Origin: JBEKJU01 sp050011095
GTDB lineage: Bacteria; Desulfobacterota; Syntrophorhabdia; Syntrophorhabdales; WCHB1-27
DNA length: 28,162 nt
Assembly: GCA_050011095.1 (NCBI GenBank)
Contig: JBEKJU010000013.1
Coordinates: forward strand, 1-28,162
Direction of reading: 5' to 3'
This document shows, one piece after another, positions 6,673 through 14,375 of the stretch. The translations under genes and the position numbers were made by a program. The notes beneath the pieces were generated by a model, which was not told the origin of the DNA, did not search any database, and worked only from the letters and a program-made list of their open reading frames with translations. The first letter of the stretch is position 1; every line of letters begins with the position of its first letter.

Positions 6673-9123
6673 GTGAGTTTCAAGGACATGAAGATCGGTG
6701 TAAGGCTCGGCATCGGATTCGGACTGTGTATAGCGCTCCTGGCAGTCGTCACCATCCTGGGCATCAGCAGCATGAAATCGATCAGCAGCAGGCTCGACGA
6801 CATCGTGAACCAGGGGAACGCGAAGATCAGGACCGCGAACAGGTTGAACAAGGCCATCGATGACGTTCTGTCGGGCGTGCTCGCCCTTGCCATGACGGAT
6901 GAGGCGGAAACGGTTCAAGGTACGAAGGAACAGATCCAAAAGGCAAGGGTGGTCATCGATGAGTCGTTGGCATGGTTTGCAAAAAACGACCTCACGGTCC
7001 GGGGCCATGAGCTTCTGGAGCAGGGGCAGGGCTACCTCGCGGTCGGCAGGGAGAAAAACAACCTGGTTATCGACCTGGTCCGGAAGAATAAGAGGACAGA
7101 GGCGGCGGATGTCTATTTCAAGGAGGCCAGGCCGATTACGCTCAAGGTTGAGGATGCCTTTTCACAGCTTGCGCGTTACCAGGAGGAAGAGACCGGAAAA
7201 ATGTGCAGGGAGGCAATGGCCACCTACGCCTCGGCCCGAAACCTCCTCATCATCATCGGGGTCATCGCCCTGTTCGTTGGCGTTGCGACCGCGTTTCTCC
7301 TCACGAGAAGCATAGGACTGCCCCTCTCCCGCCTTCTCGCCGCAACAGAGAAGCTGACCCAGGGCGACGTGACCGTGGCCCTCGACGTATCGGGCCGGGA
7401 TGAGATGGGCATGCTCGCGCACGCCTTCGGAAAGATGATCGAGAGTGTCAAATCGACCGCTCTCGCCCTGGAAAAAGTGGCCGCGGGAGACTTGGACGTG
7501 GAGGTCCAGGTCAGGTCGGAAAAGGACGTCCTCGGGAAGAACCTCTCCAGCCTGGTCGGGACGTTGAGAAGCATACTCCTGGAAATGGAAAGATTCGGCA
7601 GGGAACAGAAGGCCGGCGATATCGAATTCTTCATGCCCGAAGATCAGTTCTCGGGCGTCTTCAGGCAGGTGGCGGCGTCCGTGAACGACTCGGTGAAGAC
7701 CCATGTGGATAATATTCTTAAGTTCCTCGGCATCATCGCGTCCTACGCCGAAGGTGATTTTTCGCCCATACTCCCGCCATTGCCCGGCAAACAGGTGATA
7801 GCAAACGAAAAGACGGACCTCCTGCGGGGTAACCTCCTGAAGGTGACAGGTGAGATCAAGAACCTTACAGAGGCGGTTCAGGAAGGGAGGCTGAAGATAA
7901 GGGGCGGCGCCGGCGCTTTTAATGGCGACTGGGCAAAGCTGATCGGCGGCATCAATGAGCTGATAGAGGCATTCGTAAAGCCGATGAATATGACCGCCTC
8001 CTATATCGACTCCATCTCTAAGGGCGACATACCTACAAAGATTACCGATGCCTACAGAGGTGACTTTGACGAAATCAAGCAGAATCTGAACATCCTCATC
8101 GATGCGATGAACGAGGTGACCTCGGTTGCCGAACAGATAGCGGGTGGTGACCTGACGGTAACGGTGAAGGAACGTTCCTCCGAAGATAAATTGATGCGGG
8201 CAATGGGGAAAATGGTGCAGGGCCTCATAGACGTGGTGGGGAGCATACGGGAGGCATCCAACCAGGTCGCAAGCGGCAGCCAGGAGATGAGCTCCACGGC
8301 GGAACAGATATCCCAGGGCGCGACCGAGCAGGCGGCCTCGGCCGAAGAGGCGTCTTCCTCCATGGAGGAGATGGCCTCCACCATCAAGCAGAATAGTGAC
8401 AACGCCCATGAGACGGAAAAGATCGCCCTCAAGTCGGCGGACGATGCGATAGCCAGCGGGAGGGCGGTGATAGAGACGGTAGGGGCCATGAGAGAGATAG
8501 CGGGCAAAATATCGATCATCGAAGAGATCGCCCGTCAGACCAACCTACTGGCCCTCAACGCCGCGATTGAAGCAGCCCGCGCCGGGGAGCACGGCAAGGG
8601 CTTTGCGGTAGTGGCCTCGGAAGTGCGGAAGCTGGCTGAGCGGAGTCAGACCGCCGCTGGCGAGATCAGCAACCTCTCCTCATCGAGCGTCCAGGTTGCG
8701 GAAAAAGCGGGAGAATTGCTGAGCAGACTAGTGCCCGACATCAGGAAAACGGCCGAGCTGGTGCAGGAGATCAGCGCAGCGAGCGCCGAGCAGAACACGG
8801 GCGCCGATCAGGTGAACAAGGCCATTCAGCAGCTCGACCAGGTGATCCAGCAGAACGCGGGCGCGGCGGAGGAGATGTCGTCGATGGCGGAGGAGCTTTC
8901 CTCTCAGGCGGAGCAGGTTAGCAGCTCCATTTCGTTCTTCACGCTGAGGCACGAGCTGTCCGAAGACAACCGTATAACCCCGAAACCCCGTAAGACCGCG
9001 GGCAAGGTCGCCCTCAAGGGAAAAATTGCCGCCGGGCCGAAGGCAAAGCCGGCGACAGCGGGTATCGAGCTGGCAATGGGGGATGGAGAAGGCGGGATAG
9101 ATCCGGATTTCGAGCGGTACTGA
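6673..9123 (+). CDS. Methyl-accepting chemotaxis protein with extended HAMP-like array
   Basis: An 816-aa transmembrane chemoreceptor starting at GTG 6673, with AGGAGG 6 bases upstream. TM1 is at residues ~11-31, a helical sensory region at ~32-188 and TM2 at ~189-211, then a HAMP domain from ~214. The GD/GR signature of HAMP-like units recurs near residues 229, 271, 360, 403, 449 and 490 (for example KLTQGD, KVAAGD, SISKGD, QIAGGD), suggesting a stacked HAMP array. The signalling domain follows, with the CheA/CheW contact tip at ~617-650 (EIARQTNLLALNAAIEAARA). The protein ends in DFERY, an acidic/aromatic tail that could serve as a CheR/CheB tether. CheW lies 57 bases downstream, and the two are probably co-transcribed. 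The ligand cannot be inferred. Confidence 0.95.
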   Translation: MSFKDMKIGVRLGIGFGLCIALLAVVTILGISSMKSISSRLDDIVNQGNAKIRTANRLNKAIDDVLSGVLALAMTDEAETVQGTKEQIQKARVVIDESLAWFAKNDLTVRGHELLEQGQGYLAVGREKNNLVIDLVRKNKRTEAADVYFKEARPITLKVEDAFSQLARYQEEETGKMCREAMATYASARNLLIIIGVIALFVGVATAFLLTRSIGLPLSRLLAATEKLTQGDVTVALDVSGRDEMGMLAHAFGKMIESVKSTALALEKVAAGDLDVEVQVRSEKDVLGKNLSSLVGTLRSILLEMERFGREQKAGDIEFFMPEDQFSGVFRQVAASVNDSVKTHVDNILKFLGIIASYAEGDFSPILPPLPGKQVIANEKTDLLRGNLLKVTGEIKNLTEAVQEGRLKIRGGAGAFNGDWAKLIGGINELIEAFVKPMNMTASYIDSISKGDIPTKITDAYRGDFDEIKQNLNILIDAMNEVTSVAEQIAGGDLTVTVKERSSEDKLMRAMGKMVQGLIDVVGSIREASNQVASGSQEMSSTAEQISQGATEQAASAEEASSSMEEMASTIKQNSDNAHETEKIALKSADDAIASGRAVIETVGAMREIAGKISIIEEIARQTNLLALNAAIEAARAGEHGKGFAVVASEVRKLAERSQTAAGEISNLSSSSVQVAEKAGELLSRLVPDIRKTAELVQEISAASAEQNTGADQVNKAIQQLDQVIQQNAGAAEEMSSMAEELSSQAEQVSSSISFFTLRHELSEDNRITPKPRKTAGKVALKGKIAAGPKAKPATAGIELAMGDGEGGIDPDFERY

Positions 9124-9137
9124 CGAACGCGCGGCAA

Positions 9138-9155
9138 TGAGGGGCCGTCCCCTCA
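9138..9155 (+). other. Intercistronic hairpin between the receptor gene and cheW
   Basis: TGAGGGG-CCGT-CCCCTCA forms a perfect 7-bp stem with a tetraloop, placed 15 bases after the receptor stop and about 10 bases before the cheW ribosome binding site. There is no T tract, so an RNA-stability or translation role is more likely than termination. Confidence 0.4.
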
Positions 9156-9180
9156 CCGCCGACAAGAGGAGGCAGCTAAC

Positions 9181-9687
9181 ATGCTGACGGGAATTACTGG
9201 AACGGAACAATACCTGACCTTCAGGCTGGAGGATGAGGTTTTCGGGGTGGAAGTCGCCAAGGTGAGGGAGATACTAGATTATGCGCCCATAACCAAGGTG
9301 CCGCGAACCCCCGACTTTATGCGGGGCGTGATCAACGTAAGGGGGAGCGTGGTTCCCGTTCTCGATCTGCGGCTCAAGTTCGGCATGACGAAGACCGAGC
9401 AATCGGTCGATACGTGTATCATTGTCCTCGAGATCGCCCTCGAAGGGGAGATCGTGATTCTCGGTGCCCTTGCCGACTCGGTCCAGGAGGTCATCGAGCT
9501 TGAGCCCGGCCAGATCGAACCCGCTCCCCGCATCGGAGGGCGGATCAGGACCGACTTTATCAAGGGTATGGGCAAGCGGGAGCAGGCATTCATCATGATG
9601 CTCGACATAGACAAGGTGTTCTCCCTCGACGATATGGGCATGGAGCGGACGCCGGGGACCGAACCTCCAATCGCCGAAGCCGTATGA
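9181..9687 (+). CDS. cheW: Chemotaxis coupling protein CheW
   Basis: A 168-aa single-domain CheW. This adaptor links chemoreceptors to the histidine kinase CheA in the cytoplasmic array. The sequence has the expected N-terminal YLTFRLEDEVFGVEV strand pair, the VPRTPDFMRGVINVRG core at about residues 39-54 and VVPVLDLRLKFG at ~57-68, covering the receptor- and CheA-binding faces. The length is typical (150-170 aa), with a short Pro/Glu-rich tail. AGGAGG is about 7 bases upstream of the ATG. There is no cheA, cheY or cheR in the window, so it presumably serves an array encoded elsewhere. Confidence 0.95.
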   Translation: MLTGITGTEQYLTFRLEDEVFGVEVAKVREILDYAPITKVPRTPDFMRGVINVRGSVVPVLDLRLKFGMTKTEQSVDTCIIVLEIALEGEIVILGALADSVQEVIELEPGQIEPAPRIGGRIRTDFIKGMGKREQAFIMMLDIDKVFSLDDMGMERTPGTEPPIAEAV

Positions 9688-9752
9688 GGCAAGGCCGTGC
9701 ACTCGCACGTTGATCGAATCGACCTCCAGACGCAAGGGGATCGATGAAAGCG

Positions 9753-9785
9753 ATGCCCGGGGCGCTCCACAGGCGCCTCGGGCAT
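9753..9785. terminator. Strong hairpin between convergent cheW and modC
   Basis: The arms 9753-9765 and 9773-9785 pair over 13 bp with a single G-T wobble, around a 7-base loop (TCCACAG). It lies about 65 bases past the cheW stop and 128 bases past the modC stop on the other strand. No clear T run follows on the plus strand, but its position between converging transcripts suits a (possibly bidirectional) terminator. Confidence 0.55.
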
Positions 9786-9912
9786 CTCGCTTGCCCTTCT
9801 CCCGCCGTTTGCCTCCTTTCGGCTCCGGGGACTCTTCCGAAGGTGCAGGGGGGGTCGCGAAAAGAAACCCTGACATTCTCATGGAGGCATACTCAACGTA
9901 CAAGAAGACGGG

Positions 9913-10965
9913 CTATCCCAGTTTCCTGAACGCCGTTGCCTTGATCGCGGCATAGACCTCGCCTCCCGGCCTTATGTCCAGCTCGTCAGCCGCCTGTCTG
10001 ACTACCTCTGCCACGAGGCGGCTGCCGCCGCAGTCCAGATCTATTCCGATGTTATTGCCTGCTTCGAAGACGCCGATCACCACGCACCGGAGGAGGTTGC
10101 GGGCGCTGATCGCCTGCGGACGTCCCGCGAAGAGAATGATATCTCTTGACGAAAGCTCGAAGAGGGTTTCCGGCTGATCATTGGTGGAGGAAATGAAGAG
10201 TTGCTGATTGCCCCACGCGTAGACGTTCAGGCCGTTGATCCGGCGAGGCGCGGGCAGTCGGAAGAGATTGGTATAGGCCTTACCCTCGCCCATCTGGGCG
10301 CGCACCAGACCCTCCGCCGTTGTCTCCTCGACGACGCGCCCGTCGCCGACGTGCAGGACCTGCTCCGTCATGATCCGCATTTCGAGCAACGAATGCGAGA
10401 TGAAGAGGTAGGGAATCCCGAAGGCCTCGCAGACGTTTTTGAGAAAAGGAATGATCTGGAATTTGAGGCTGTCGTCTAGGGCCGACAGGGGCTCGTCGAG
10501 CAGCAGCAAGCGCGGGTTTCCGAGGACCGCCCTGCCGATGGCCACCCGCTGTTTCTCGCCGCCCGAGAGATTTTTCACGCCACGATCGAGCAAACCGTCG
10601 ATCTTAAGGACATCCACCACGCTGCCGAACCCGATCTTGCGGTTTTCAGGCGCGCAGCGCCTGTAGCCGTAAAGGAGGTTGCCCTTCACGCTCAGGTGCG
10701 GGAACAGGCTGGGGCGCTGGAAAACCATGCCCATCCGCCGGTGCTCCGGGTAGACGTTGCGCCCACTGCCGCTGTCGAAGAGGATTTCTCCATCGAGAAC
10801 GATGATGCCCTTGTCGGGTTTGGTCAGCCCCGCGATGATGCCCACAAGGGTCGATTTGCCGCCGCCGGAAGGGCCGAAGACGCCGATCCGCTCCCCCCGG
10901 ACGGTGAAGTCGGCATCGAGGAGAAAGCCGCCAAACCGTTTTTGCGCCGAAACACGCAACTCCAT
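9913..10965 (-). CDS. modC: Molybdate ABC transporter ATP-binding protein ModC
   Basis: A 350-aa ATPase of the molybdate importer. ATG 10965-10963 sits just after the modB stop; an in-frame ATG at 11001 would add 12 residues overlapping modB and looks less likely. Walker A GPSGGGKST is at residues 31-39, the Q-loop Gln at 83, the signature LSGGEKQR at 133-140, and Walker B LLLLDE at 153-158 with the D-loop SALD after it. The C-terminal ~65 residues form a TOBE/Mop-type molybdate-binding domain, which separates ModC from generic ABC ATPases. It is the last gene of modABC. Confidence 0.93.
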   Translation of the reverse strand: MELRVSAQKRFGGFLLDADFTVRGERIGVFGPSGGGKSTLVGIIAGLTKPDKGIIVLDGEILFDSGSGRNVYPEHRRMGMVFQRPSLFPHLSVKGNLLYGYRRCAPENRKIGFGSVVDVLKIDGLLDRGVKNLSGGEKQRVAIGRAVLGNPRLLLLDEPLSALDDSLKFQIIPFLKNVCEAFGIPYLFISHSLLEMRIMTEQVLHVGDGRVVEETTAEGLVRAQMGEGKAYTNLFRLPAPRRINGLNVYAWGNQQLFISSTNDQPETLFELSSRDIILFAGRPQAISARNLLRCVVIGVFEAGNNIGIDLDCGGSRLVAEVVRQAADELDIRPGGEVYAAIKATAFRKLG

Positions 10966-10967
10966 CT

Positions 10968-11654
10968 TCAGTCTCTTTTCACCATGCGCCTGTTGAGCCA
11001 TTCATAAAACAGGAGTACGACCACGGAGATGGAGACGGATACGGCGCAAAGGCTGAGGGCCATGGCATCGCCTCCCGGCGAGCTGGCGTATTCATAGATG
11101 GCAAGGGGGATGGTCTGGGTGACGCCGGGGATGTTGCCGGCTACTACAACGGTAGCGCCGAACTCGCCGAGTCCCCGGGCGAACATGAGGACCGAGCCCG
11201 CGATGATTCCGGGCATCGAAAGCGGGGCGATGACGGTCATGATCGTATCGAGCCCTCGGGCGCCGAGGGTTCGGGATGCCTGAATAAGCCGCGTATCTAC
11301 TGTCTCCATGCCGGTCCGGATCGATCTGACCATGAGGGGAAAGCCGACCACCGATGTCGCGATAACCGCCGCCTTCCAGGTGAAGATCAGCTTGATGCCG
11401 AGCGGCCGGAGTACCATCCTGTCGATAAACCCCTGATGTCCGAGCAGAATGAGCAGGAAGTAGCCTACCACCACGGGCGGCAGGGTCAGGGGAAGATTGA
11501 CGGCCACATCAAGGATAATCCTTCCCGCGAAACGTTTATACGTCAGGAGATAGGCGACGGCAAAGCCGAAAGGAAGGGACAATAGCGTCGCCACCGTCGC
11601 CACCCTGAGCGAGAGAAGAATTGCCGAGTAATCGGCAGGGGTAAAACCGAGCAC
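10968..11654 (-). CDS. modB: Molybdate ABC transporter permease ModB
   Basis: A 228-aa inner-membrane permease with about five hydrophobic helices. The EAA-type cytoplasmic loop that contacts ModC is at about residues 130-152 (TLGARGLDTIM, then PLSMPGIIAG), followed by the conserved RGLGEFGATVVVAGN. The start is GTG 11654-11652, with AAGGA a few bases upstream overlapping the modA stop; modA and modB are 6 bases apart, so translation is coupled. Length is normal for ModB (220-230 aa). Confidence 0.95.
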   Translation of the reverse strand: MLGFTPADYSAILLSLRVATVATLLSLPFGFAVAYLLTYKRFAGRIILDVAVNLPLTLPPVVVGYFLLILLGHQGFIDRMVLRPLGIKLIFTWKAAVIATSVVGFPLMVRSIRTGMETVDTRLIQASRTLGARGLDTIMTVIAPLSMPGIIAGSVLMFARGLGEFGATVVVAGNIPGVTQTIPLAIYEYASSPGGDAMALSLCAVSVSISVVVLLFYEWLNRRMVKRD

Positions 11655-11660
11655 GCTTCC

Positions 11661-12413
11661 TTACTTGACGATGAAGCCGTGTTTCGCCAGAACCCCCTTT
11701 GCCTCGGCAGACTGGATATAGCTGAAAAACGCCGTTGCCTCGGGCTTCTTGCTGCCGGCGGCCGTCAGGCCCACGGGATACGTCACGCGGGGGTAGAGCC
11801 TCTGCGGCAAGGTAAAGAGGATCTTCACGTTCTTGGCCATCTGCTCGGCATCGGTCTTGTAGACGAAGGCGCCATCCACTTCGCCCCGGTCCGCGTAGAG
11901 CAGGCATTCGCGCACGTCACTCGCCATTACGAGCTTACCCTCGAGCTGTTTGTCGATGCCCGCCTCCTTGAACGCCTTCACGGCGTATTCACCGGCAGGC
12001 ACACTCTTCGGACTGCCTATGGCGATCTTATCCAGCCTTACCACGTCCTGCAGCCTGCTCACCTTCAACCCAGGCTTGCCCACAAATACCAATTCGTTGT
12101 AGGCGAACGTAGTGATGCCCTTTTCGAGCATAAGCTTCTTTCCCAACAGGTAGTCCATCCACTCGATGTTGGCGGAGAAGAAAAGGTCGGCCGGCGCCCC
12201 GTTCTCGATCTGTTTGGCGAGCGCCCCGGACCCGCCGAAGTTATTTCGAAAGGCGACGCCAGGGTGCGTTTTCGCGAAGCCGTCAGAGAGCTCGGTGACC
12301 ACTTCCTTGAGGCTCGCCGCGACAGAGAGGTTTAGCTCCGCGGCCGTCGCCGAAACCGCGAAAAGGAACAGAAGGGAGAGGACCAGAAGCGATTGTGCGA
12401 TGTTTTTTTGCAT
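11661..12413 (-). CDS. modA: Molybdate ABC transporter substrate-binding protein ModA
   Basis: A 250-aa periplasmic binding protein. ATG 12413-12411 is chosen because AGGAGGAAG lies directly upstream and a Sec signal peptide follows (basic MQKN, a hydrophobic core, then ATAA before the mature ELNLSVAASLKEV). The mature part has the ModA features AASLKEV, NFGGSGALAKQIENGAPADLF (given here in part: GSGALAKQ and PADLFFSA) and the later GEYAVKAFKEAGI segment. Longer in-frame starts upstream would destroy the signal peptide position. First gene of modABC; its leader carries the promoter and operator annotated upstream. Confidence 0.95.
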   Translation of the reverse strand: MQKNIAQSLLVLSLLFLFAVSATAAELNLSVAASLKEVVTELSDGFAKTHPGVAFRNNFGGSGALAKQIENGAPADLFFSANIEWMDYLLGKKLMLEKGITTFAYNELVFVGKPGLKVSRLQDVVRLDKIAIGSPKSVPAGEYAVKAFKEAGIDKQLEGKLVMASDVRECLLYADRGEVDGAFVYKTDAEQMAKNVKILFTLPQRLYPRVTYPVGLTAAGSKKPEATAFFSYIQSAEAKGVLAKHGFIVK

Positions 12414-12553
12414 GACTTCCTCCTGAATTTTGGGATAGGGACAGACGCGCTCCACAGCCATGGAAAAACGACAGGCAACACCGCGCAATTCAACCGTGGG
12501 GCCCAGAGCCATCCGTTGACCGCGTAGCGCACGCATCACAGGTTCGTCCGGCA

Positions 12554-12581
12554 AGCGTTACATTATCGGAGCAATAACGCT
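12554..12581. promoter_or_regulatory. Candidate ModE operator
   Basis: AGCGTTA (12554-12560) and TAACGCT (12575-12581) are perfect 7-base inverted arms 14 bases apart. Known ModE sites are palindromes with CGTTA/TAACG-like or TATA-rich half-sites upstream of modABC. Here the palindrome overlaps the predicted modA transcription start, as expected for molybdate-dependent repression. No modE gene is in the window. Confidence 0.55.
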
Positions 12582-12589
12582 GTCGCAAT

Positions 12590-12620
12590 ATACTATCATA
12601 CATAAATCGCGGCGAGTCAA
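12590..12620 (-). promoter_or_regulatory. Promoter candidate for modABC
   Basis: On the minus strand TTGACT (12620-12615) is followed after 19 bases by TAGTAT (12595-12590). The -35 is 5/6 to consensus; the spacer is slightly long and other TA-rich -10 choices overlap. Predicted start near 12582, at the edge of the inverted repeat. Confidence 0.45.
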
Positions 12621-12745
12621 CATCAAGGTCACGAAAAAATGCGCCGGGGGCCTTTTTGAGGGAATGGAGAAATTCCTCGTGCATCTTGCGGATGCACATG
12701 CCCGTTATTATCTTAAGGACAGGACTATTCATCAAGGAGGCATGT

Positions 12746-12955
12746 ATGAAGATAAGCGCAAGGAACGTTCTCAAGGGCAAGGTAAAGAGCGTGAACCATG
12801 GGGCGGTCAATTCAGAGGTGATCGTGGAGATTCCGGGAGGCGTCGAGATCGTATCGATCATCACGAAAACTTCAGCCCAAAACCTGAAACTGGCCCAGGG
12901 AACGGAAGTCTATGCGGTCATAAAGGCAAGCGCCGTGATGATCGCCGTGGACTAG
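12746..12955 (+). CDS. mop: Molbindin (single TOBE/Mop domain protein)
   Basis: A 69-aa protein consisting of one Mop/TOBE domain (KISARNVLKGKVKSV near the N-terminus, VNSEVIVEIPGG in the middle, VYAVIKASAVMIAVD at the C-terminus). Molbindins assemble into small oligomers that bind molybdate or tungstate in the cytoplasm, acting as storage or buffer. ATG 12746 has AAGGAGG 5 bases upstream, so the longer in-frame upstream start is not needed. It is divergent from modABC, which supports a shared role in molybdate homeostasis. Confidence 0.88.
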   Translation: MKISARNVLKGKVKSVNHGAVNSEVIVEIPGGVEIVSIITKTSAQNLKLAQGTEVYAVIKASAVMIAVD

Positions 12956-13026
12956 GAGGTAACTAAACCGTCCCGTCGTCAAGTCTTCTCCGGGGCAGGC
13001 GCCTTGTGGCATTCGCGTCACGCGCC

Positions 13027-13052
13027 AAAAAAAAGGCAGGAATGGGCCTGCC
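13027..13052 (-). terminator. Intrinsic terminator downstream of trx (minus strand)
   Basis: Read on the minus strand: GGCAGG-CCCATT-CCTGCC followed by eight T residues. A 6-bp GC-rich stem with a T tract is a classical rho-independent terminator, about 65-90 bases after the thioredoxin stop. Confidence 0.75.
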
Positions 13053-13071
13053 CCCGGGAGATAGGAGACGA

Positions 13072-13108
13072 GGACGAAGGAAGATACACGGGGTCTCTTC
13101 CTTCGTCC
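13072..13108. terminator. 13-bp perfect hairpin between convergent mop and trx
   Basis: Arms 13072-13084 (GGACGAAGGAAGA) and 13096-13108 are perfectly complementary over 13 bp, with an 11-base loop. It sits directly after the trx stop on the minus strand and 116 bases after mop on the plus strand. It has no T tract of its own; it may block convergent transcription or protect 3' ends, together with the terminator at 13027-13052. Confidence 0.6.
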
Positions 13109-13116
13109 CGTGACTC

Positions 13117-13443
13117 TCAGCCCAGCACTTTCTTTAGTAGATTGTCAACCGTGTTTTTGGGTACGGCCCCGACAATGCGGTCGACGACCTCACCCTTTTG
13201 AAATAGGATGAGCGTCGGAATACCCCTTATGCCGAATTTTGACGGTGTGAGCGGGTTGGCATCGACGTTGAGCTTCATCACCTTGATCTTGCCATTGTAC
13301 TCATCGGCGATGTTGTCGAGTATGGGTCCCATCGTTTGACATGGCCCGCACCAGGTAGCCCAGAAATCCACTAAAACGGGAAGGTTCGACTCCACGACCT
13401 CTTTTGGGAAATCGTTATCGTTCAACGGTACCGCCTTGCTCAT
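13117..13443 (-). CDS. trxA: Thioredoxin
   Basis: A 108-aa thioredoxin, the cytoplasmic dithiol reductant for reductases and disulfide repair. The active site WCGPC is at residues 31-35, the cis-proline at 76 (GIPT), and the buried Asp equivalent in VLVDFWA at 26. Length and motif order are canonical. AAGGAGG lies just upstream of the ATG. Upstream on the same strand is a zinc-ribbon miniprotein gene about 60 bases away, so the two may be co-expressed. Confidence 0.95.
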   Translation of the reverse strand: MSKAVPLNDNDFPKEVVESNLPVLVDFWATWCGPCQTMGPILDNIADEYNGKIKVMKLNVDANPLTPSKFGIRGIPTLILFQKGEVVDRIVGAVPKNTVDNLLKKVLG

Positions 13444-13502
13444 AGGTCCTCCTTTCGTTCAAATCTCGCGTGTGAATGGTACCACCATCCACCTCGTCAC
13501 TT

Positions 13503-13667
13503 TCAGGTGAAGCGCCCTCTCGGCCCGCAGGATGACGGCGCAATCGGCCTGTCCGGCTGCGCAGCGACCTCCTTGCTGCCGCAATGGACGCATTGGGGCT
13601 CTTTTTCCTCTGTCTTTACCTGAAAAGGCCTGCCGCATCTCTTGCACTCGTATTTCTTGTCTGCCAT
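13503..13667 (-). CDS. Zinc-ribbon miniprotein (54 aa)
   Basis: A short gene beginning at ATG 13667-13665 (MADKKYECKRCGRPF) and ending at TGA 13505-13503. Two CxxC knuckles, Cys8/Cys11 and Cys26/Cys29 (CKRCG and CVHCG), form a rubredoxin/FmdB-like zinc ribbon; a further Cys47 lies in the tail. The N-terminal layout resembles the FmdB-type putative regulatory zinc ribbons common in anaerobes. It is upstream of and parallel to thioredoxin, separated by about 60 bases. The ribosome binding site is only moderate (GAGAG). Confidence 0.7.
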   Translation of the reverse strand: MADKKYECKRCGRPFQVKTEEKEPQCVHCGSKEVAAQPDRPIAPSSCGPRGRFT

Positions 13668-13837
13668 CTCTCTATTCCCCCCCTTCCTTGTTGAGCGACA
13701 TAACTTTTTGTCTCATTATTATAAGGCGGCGGAGGGGCGTTTACAACCGGGGGTGCCGAAGGAGGGCAATCATCCACGGTCTTTTGATCGCCTTAGCAAG
13801 GATGGAACAGAGGAAGGTTTTGCCGAAGTCTCAGGGC

Positions 13838-13879
13838 TCGTGACACCCCCCGTCTTTCCGGGCGGACGGGGGGTCACGA
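13838..13879. repeat. Strong GC-rich hairpin
   Basis: TCGTGA, two bulged bases, CCCCCC, GTC pair with GAC, GGGGGG, TCACGA: 15 bp of stem around a 10-base loop (13855-13864). It lies in the 290-base gap between the two zinc-ribbon genes, about 80-120 bases beyond the 3' end of the gene at 13959-14147 on the minus strand. It may act as that gene's terminator, though no T tract follows. Confidence 0.5.
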
Positions 13880-13958
13880 CGTCACAAGCGGTGTGGGGAA
13901 ACGAAAAGACAATGGCTTCTTCGACGGGAACAGATAGGCTCACCGCCCGCGGGGCTGC

Positions 13959-14147
13959 CTAAAAGAGGAAATTCGTCTTCTCTTTGCCGCTCAGAATGCC
14001 TACGTACACATCTTCATCCGACATTTCGTTACTGCCCATTTCCTTTTTTACCTGGCTGCTCCCGCAGCTCGGACAGAATATATTTTTCATATTCAGGGGG
14101 AGAAACAAACAGCCGCACAGGTCGCACACGTATTCCTCAGGTATCAT
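13959..14147 (-). CDS. Zinc-ribbon miniprotein (62 aa)
   Basis: A 62-aa protein from ATG 14147-14145; a GTG one codon earlier is equally well placed after AGGAGG. Cys8/Cys11 (CDLCG) and Cys25/Cys28 (CPSCG) form a zinc ribbon, followed by an acidic helix (EMSDEDVYVGIL). No enzymatic domain is present. It may be a metal-binding regulatory or chaperone-like small protein; the family is not recognised beyond the zinc-ribbon fold. Single-gene unit with long flanks on both sides. Confidence 0.65.
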   Translation of the reverse strand: MIPEEYVCDLCGCLFLPLNMKNIFCPSCGSSQVKKEMGSNEMSDEDVYVGILSGKEKTNFLF

Positions 14148-14375
14148 CACGTGGTGCCTCCTTTTTTGCCTGCATACCCGACCGTCCATGCAGAGTCTGT
14201 ATAATGAAACGGGTCCTATAGTGAGAATATTCACCCCGATGAGGGCAAGGATTCCTGTCTGGGTCGATTTGCTGACTATATTTCAGGCATGAGAATCTTT
14301 TTTCACTATAGCCTTTCAAATCTGTAACATAGTATGCTTTCGGGCCGGTATTGTCAATAGCATGGAATCGACGGT

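Larger units (their letters stand above)
12414..12745. other. Divergent regulatory region between modA and mop
   Basis: This 330-base stretch serves modA (minus) and mop (plus). On the modA side it holds the promoter and the inverted repeat annotated separately, plus a GC-rich leader of roughly 165 bases with several short self-complementary segments; a molybdenum/tungsten-cofactor riboswitch is possible but I cannot confirm its consensus by eye. On the mop side a perfect 7-bp hairpin GTGCATC-TTGCG-GATGCAC lies at 12679-12697. Confidence 0.5.

Noticed and set aside
7162..8409. 415-codon minus-strand open frame inside the chemoreceptor gene
   Set aside because: His/Gly/Leu-rich composition typical of antisense frames; it lies wholly within a well-supported receptor gene.
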